A stretch of DNA of 64,000 nt, taken from contig JAGMVK010000008.1 of NCBI GenBank assembly GCA_020747065.1, positions 1,302,001-1,366,000 of the forward strand, read 5' to 3'. Positions 58,983 through 64,000 of the stretch are shown piece by piece. Position 1 is the first letter of the stretch. Every line of letters begins with the position of its first letter. This DNA is from Cadophora sp. MPI-SDFR-AT-0126. Taxonomy: Eukaryota > Ascomycota > Leotiomycetes > Helotiales > Ploettnerulaceae. The translations under genes were made by a program, and so were the position numbers. A model generated the notes under the pieces. It did not search any database and was not told where the DNA came from. It worked only from the letters and a program-made list of their open reading frames with translations.

Positions 58983-60993
58983 TCATCCCCTTCCTACGGT
59001 CCATCTCCCCAACCTCCACCCGTGATTATCCCTTCCAATAACGCACTCGCACCCCTTTCCCAACCTCTCCCAATGCACCAAATGACCCCTCATCCTCCAC
59101 ACCCATGCCGCATACATCACTGTACTAACTCCCACAGCGAGCCAACTAACCAGCGCAATCCACTTGAAATCCTGCGGCCGACTCAACACTATCGCCATTA
59201 CATTTTGCGCTAGTTCGAAGAGCGAGACGAATGAGTATTCTACGCCTGTGAAGGAAGAGCGGGAGGTGGGTGACGTGAGAGTTTGCGTCAGTTGTTGAGT
59301 TGTGAGGTCGTAGATCCATAGGCCGAGGCGGGAGAGGGATAGGAAGGCGAAGAGCGTGAGGGCTAGGAGAGTAGGCGAAGGATGAGGGATAATGCGTGTG
59401 AGGATGTTGGGGAGATCTGACGACGCTCCGGGTTCTGGCTTTGGAGATGGCGGTGAAGATGGGGAGAGAGACCAGAGGGCGAATACAACTGGTACCTGGG
59501 CATTTATCAATACCTGCGTCTGGACGGGATGTGGGCCAAAAATGAGCGAAGAAAGGCCTACCAGATTCAACAACTGCCACGAGATACCCCAGAGCCCCAA
59601 CCTCTCTAACCCGGTCTCTGTGCTGCCTTCTCTGTCCGAAATGCCATCCAAGCTTAACAAAGTCTCTGCATCGCCCTCGCTAAGCACATCTCTTCCTCTG
59701 AATCGGCCATGATTTTTTGCTTTCCCCAAATATTGCACTCCAACAGGTGTGACGACAGTACTGCTGATCTCAACCAGGCTGCCCACCGCTCTAGCGATTG
59801 TGATTAGCTGCAACGAAAAGCCAGTACTGAGCAGAAAAGTGATGAATGTAGCGCTGTAAGCTAGCGCCGAGAGATGAAGTAGTGACAGGGCCATTGACGG
59901 GACCCAGACTGTCGACAAAAAGTAGTTCTTGAAGTCCTGCGCGTAGCGATACAGGCCTTGTACGAATCTGTTGAGATTTCTCACGGGGTGTAAGTCCTGC
60001 GTGTCCGCAGACTCCACATCTGTAAGCTTCAGACCCTGCAAACGAGGGTTGAGATTCCAGACTCTCTTCGCACAGAATATCTCGACAGCCCAGCTAAGAG
60101 CGCTCATGCTTCCTACAACTAGGACCCCGATCCGAGTGTTGGTAGCCGAAATGATGAGCGATATCAGGATCGGTGCGATGAGTTTACAGATGAGGTCGAT
60201 TCTCCGCATAATGGAGTTTAGGTGAGTGAGATCGTATGCTTGGCCATCTGGAGCTGCGGCTGTGACGACCCAGTCTCGCTCCATAGACAGCATGTTTCCG
60301 GAGGCGCTCAGCGCTTCGAGAATACCGAGGAAGAGGACAAGTGTGAATATCCCGCCTTTCAAAAATAAAGGAACGGTAGCATCGCTGACTTCATGGTTTG
60401 AAATGCCAAATGAGGAAGGCGCGGCATTTGGAGCGACGATAAAGAACCATAGGATAGATGCACCAATGACTGCAACTCGATTGACGGAGATAGTACTCAA
60501 AAGTGTCCTGAGACGGTTTGGATTTTGGTCAACCCATCTGCCTACCATTGAGGAGAAACATATGGATGCCAAGGTTCGAATGATACCACTGTAAATTGTC
60601 AAAAACGTGACCTTGTAGAAAGCATCTCAAGCAAAACACATAATACGATAATGATTGAAAAGGTTTTAGACATACCGGATAGCAGCTGCGGTGAGAGTAT
60701 CGGGGTACGCAGCAGCAGTGAAAATAATCTATCCTTTCATCAGCATCAAGCCAACCTCGTAAGTCATCTCATTGAATTTCATCTCCACTCACAGCCGCGA
60801 ACTCATACGTCCTCACATTCCACGTCGAAAGGAAATGTGATGTATACAGGTTATAAGCCTGGGATCTGCTCATGCTATTGTGCTCGTCATCTGGTATCGC
60901 TTGCAACATTGGCGATGGTGGGATGTTGTCGATGTCTGAAGATACAGGAATTGAAATGATCGGGCCGAGGTCGGAACCATTGGCTGAAGCCAT
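58983..60993 (-). CDS. Ferroportin-family metal exporter (SLC40)
   Basis: Multi-pass transporter of the ferroportin family, exporting Fe2+ (or Co2+/Ni2+) from the cytosol across the plasma or vacuolar membrane. Exons 60993-60793, 60728-60676 and 60588-58983 give 619 aa. TM1 starts at about YNLYTSHFLSTWNVRTYEFA, a ferroportin hallmark; AAAYPDTLTAAAIRG and SSMVGRWVDQNPNRL form TM2 and the loop; METAL-site-like residues include the Asp and Asn in VDQNPNR. Later blocks are GNMLSMERDWVV, NSIMRRIDLICKLIAP and GVEYSFVSLFELAQNVM, all typical. About 11-12 hydrophobic segments are visible and a polar cytosolic loop lies mid-protein. Direction and substrate are from family knowledge. Confidence 0.9.
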
Positions 60994-61688
60994 TGTCTTT
61001 CGAGGATGAAGAAGCTAGCGGAAGAGGATAATGACAAGAATACACTTAATTTAGATTTCTACATTAACATGTCGAGTTCTAGACATCGTTGTGATTGCTT
61101 CTGAGTGTTGTCCAACTGTCGGTCAGGAGGGGATCGATAGAGCCCGACATTCATTTTCGCGGGGCATTAGAAAGGCCCTCATATTTCTTGGCCACCAACA
61201 ATACCGGTGAGAAACAAACCTCTCCACCAGGAAACATCACGAATAAGACTATTTCCGAGGAGTGCTTCAAATGTGAATGAATCCATTTGAAAAGTATCAA
61301 AAAGAGGTCTAGCACATTGGCTAGCCAGAAAACCATAGGTAATACAAAGTGATATACCAGTCCATCCAATCCTAGCCCTCATCTCATCTCCATCCATCCT
61401 TCCAAATCATTCACCCAAGACTTTCGAGACCCAGAAAAACACATATCCTTTTACGCCCATGAAGTCCCTCATGTGTATAACCCAAGCCGTGAGAATCGTA
61501 AACGCCATGATCCAACGACTCGATCCTTCCTTTCCTGTCCAGTGCCTGTCCAAATCCGCTCATCGAATTCAGGAATCTCTTTCCTCCTCACTCAAGTTAA
61601 GATCCCATGCCTTTCACCAACTGGGACCTGACCGTCATCCACGACCAAGCAAGTGCTGAGTCTGGGACTAACTTCGGCAACAAGGAAT
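60994..61688. other. Intergenic region upstream of ferroportin gene
   Basis: About 700 bp holding the ferroportin promoter and, on the right, the 3' side of the small minus-strand gene. No coding signature. Confidence 0.45.
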
Positions 61689-61970
61689 CTATAGAGAACC
61701 CATTCGCTCCTCCAAACCACCCCAGTAAACCAGTGGCCTGGGTTCCAAGATCTCCAAGCCAGTTCCGAAGCTCTTTCTCTCCTCTTCCATGAAAACCATG
61801 GATGGTTGTTTGTGCATGATAGCATTGATAGTGCTTACAGGCGACGATGAGTTGGAAGCATATGAGTCTCTGTTGCTTGACATGATGGAGCCATTAGAGC
61901 CAGATGAGGAGCGACGGAGTGATGATCTGAAGCTGGAGAAGGACAGAGAGTGGAATCGTGTGGTGCGCAT
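61689..61970 (-). CDS. Small conserved-looking Ser-rich protein, unknown function
   Basis: 93 aa as a continuous frame, starting MRTTRFHSLSFSSFRSSLRR. The N-terminal half is Ser/Arg-rich and disordered. The C-terminal end ERKSFGTGLEILEPRPLVYWGG followed by EERM is a compact pattern that I recognise, from memory, at the end of short Pezizomycotina hypothetical proteins. A 57-nt segment in the middle (GTAAGC ... AAGAG, about 61783-61839) could be a stop-free 3n intron, which would leave 74 aa (SSP|ERKSF). No domain with known function. Confidence 0.6.
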   Translation of the reverse strand: MRTTRFHSLSFSSFRSSLRRSSSGSNGSIMSSNRDSYASNSSSPVSTINAIMHKQPSMVFMEEERKSFGTGLEILEPRPLVYWGGLEERMGSL

Positions 61971-64000
61971 ATTTGCTGATGAGCTGTGAGAATGTTGAAG
62001 CGTGAAGTGGACTTGGAAGTGAGATGGGAGATCCGGTTCGATATATGTCGAGATAGAGTTCCCAGGGGAGTTTCGGACTTTAGGTTTGGGGGATCGGTGT
62101 AGAGACGAAGCGTAAAAGTTACTTTTTCTTTAATTGTGAGTGCTGATCGTGAGCAACGTTGGAGATCTAGTGGGCAAATTGTGTATGATCGATTTATTAT
62201 TCGAGAAAGATCTGAGTGATGATGCCTCGATATTGTATATGTGCAAGTTATGCGAGTGTGGTCGACGGCACAGCCTCGAAAGATTAGATGTTATGCGGAT
62301 GGTGGTGGTGGTGTATTTTGGGATGATGAGCGAAGGTCCCAAGGAGTACGCGTGGAGCAACGTATGAACGAGTGACGAGTCTTTGTAGACCTGAACAGAG
62401 GATGGTTGCCGGGGATAGAGGATGCTCGACACCTTATTTTTCCAGAAGGACAATCAATCCGAGAGTGATCCGGCAGACCCAGTACTTAAGTGTCAGGGAC
62501 GCTATGACGACCGACGGCTGCAAATAGAAAGGGTTGGGCAGGGAAGTGTTGATGGATTGATTACGGAGAGGAATTATGTAGGGGTTGTAACGCAAAGGCA
62601 GGTGAAGGCGAGAAAGGGGAATGGAACAAAGTGGCGCTGCCAGGGAGAAGAAGAGAATCCGAGAATGCAATAATGGACGAAAGCATAGAAAGGGGACTCT
62701 GCTTGAATATTAATGCGTCTTGCCTAGCATGTCCTTGCCTTTGATGATGCCCTGGTGACTCCAGGTGGCTGCTTTCTGCGTTACATGTCTGTGAGAGTTG
62801 CGGCCGAAGAGGGCATGGTATGGAAGAGAGACAGGGACTCTGCCTGTGATGATACGATGCTCTACTGTAAGGCACGAGTTAAGGGGTTTGAGAGTGTTGG
62901 AGGGGAGATGCCAGGGTGATGATGTTCGGAGACGATGGGTTGAAGACAAGCGAGGGCGATCAGGGGTAGACGAAGTTGTTAGGGCGATGAGGTGTCTGGA
63001 ATTTGAAGTGGCCAAGGGACCATGAGAGAGACCAAGGGTGCCACGCAGTCGGGACGGATGAATAATGACATGACGACCGCAGACCCATTCTGAGGCCATC
63101 TGTTGTTGTCCAGACGAACACATTTGATTTTGCATTGTTGAGCATGTTTCTCGAATATTGCAATGCCTCAGAGTCCTCTAACAAAAGTCACCACACGTCC
63201 AAGCCCCTCAGCTCGCAAGAGCATACATAGTACGAGTAGAGTAGTAATTGTATCAGCTGCAGTGCAAGGACCAGACAAATATTGAGTGCATGCATGTAGA
63301 ACTGACTGCATTCCTATCGATATCGACCGCCGTCAGTCAGGTCAATCAGCACGTTCTTTTCTGCAACCCTTGGTGACGGCCCTCAGAACATGGTCAACAA
63401 GCAAGTCCGAGACAGCCCGCGCTCATCACCATCACCAGGAGTGCAGAAAAAAGAGGGAGAAAACCCCTCGATCTCCCTTTCAACCATCACTGTGGCAGCA
63501 CATCATCACCAGAAAGAAGCCTCTCTCCACTGACCTCAAACCGACCAGCATGAACCCTTCTCCGTTCCTGGCCATCGATCAGCGGCCGCGCCCATCTCTA
63601 TGAACATCAAACAACACCGGCTCGACCATCCACTCTCAGCCCGTCTTCCTCTTCACCCACCAAAACTCACCCACTCTTTCTTGCTCTTCTTCTTCCTCTC
63701 CCAGAAACGACAAGTTTCAAGCTGATGAGGCGGTGTCCCCGCCACGGACTCTGCTCACTACATTGGGTTTAGAGCGGGATGTGGTGGTCAATCTGCCGCG
63801 GGGGTGCTGGGATACAGACAAGGGGTTGACACTGCCAAGGACATTTCTCGCCTGCAGATTTGTGGTGATGCACGGAAGCTTGGGCTTGGACCGGTCAGTC
63901 AGAACCTGTTAGGGATTTCTTGAGAGGGACGTGAGTTTTGGAAGACTCGATATTGGTGAGATGATGAGTTGCAGATTCCGAAGATGTTCATTTTCATGAT
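61971..64000. other. Gene-poor right end, 2 kb
   Basis: Several open frames on both strands overlap each other without domain signatures. A pyrimidine-rich plus-strand stretch (63560-63720) resembles a promoter/leader, so a gene may start near or beyond the right edge. Nothing can be assigned. Confidence 0.35.

Noticed and set aside
1..64000. CRISPR arrays, rRNA genes, prokaryotic operons
   Set aside because: No regularly spaced repeats or rRNA sequence was seen; genes are intron-rich and eukaryotic.

Overview
This window looks like nuclear DNA of a filamentous ascomycete (Pezizomycotina, perhaps Leotiomycetes; the class is a guess). The reasons are many short introns (mostly 47-60 nt, GTNNGT donors, CTNAC/CTGAC branch sites, AG acceptors), fungal-type gene content (ATP10, GOS1, a Zap1/ZafA zinc regulator, GH125 mannosidase, CBM18 chitin deacetylase, GPI-anchored Ser/Thr-rich protein, fungal CorA-like protein) and moderate GC content. 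No prokaryotic operons, CRISPR array, rRNA, convincing tRNA or intact transposon was seen. I built exon models by hand from reading frame, splice consensus and family knowledge; reading phases close at every junction.

Layout. 0.4-1.7 kb: HpcH/HpaI aldolase (-). 1.7-5.0 kb: gene-poor. 5.0-21.4 kb: dense housekeeping block with gluconokinase (+), branched-chain 2-oxoacid dehydrogenase E2 (-), ATP10 (+), GOS1 (-), RPL35 (+), Zap1-like regulator (-), a small acyl-anchored protein (+), PRP5 (-), and a mitochondrial HMG-box protein (+). 21.4-24.5 kb: gene-poor. 24.5-38.4 kb: accessory-looking block with a kinase/beta-propeller protein (+) tail-to-tail with a CorA-like membrane protein (-), a 64-aa protein (-), an amino acid permease with an odd middle (+), a chitin deacetylase with three chitin-binding modules (-) and a GPI protein (-). 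39.6-49 kb: PAP2 lipid phosphatase (-), aldo/keto reductase (+), a disordered unknown protein (+), RPL9 (-). 49-64 kb: dipeptidyl peptidase III (-), DUF1989 protein (+), Asp/Glu racemase-family protein (-), GH125 alpha-mannosidase (+), ferroportin (-), a small conserved protein (-), then a gene-poor end.

How they may work together. Most neighbours are unrelated housekeeping genes arranged in divergent or convergent pairs. The pairs that might share a function are the kinase and CorA-like genes (39 bp between stop codons), the DUF1989 and racemase-family genes (convergent, possibly nitrogen-compound catabolism) and the two ribosomal protein genes, which share an RTCACGTG promoter element. Unusual gene-structure features include several 3n stop-free introns (two inside the splicing helicase PRP5), a 14-nt internal microexon, nested start codons with a possible targeting presequence, and a 26-nt poly-C tract 3 nt from a stop codon.
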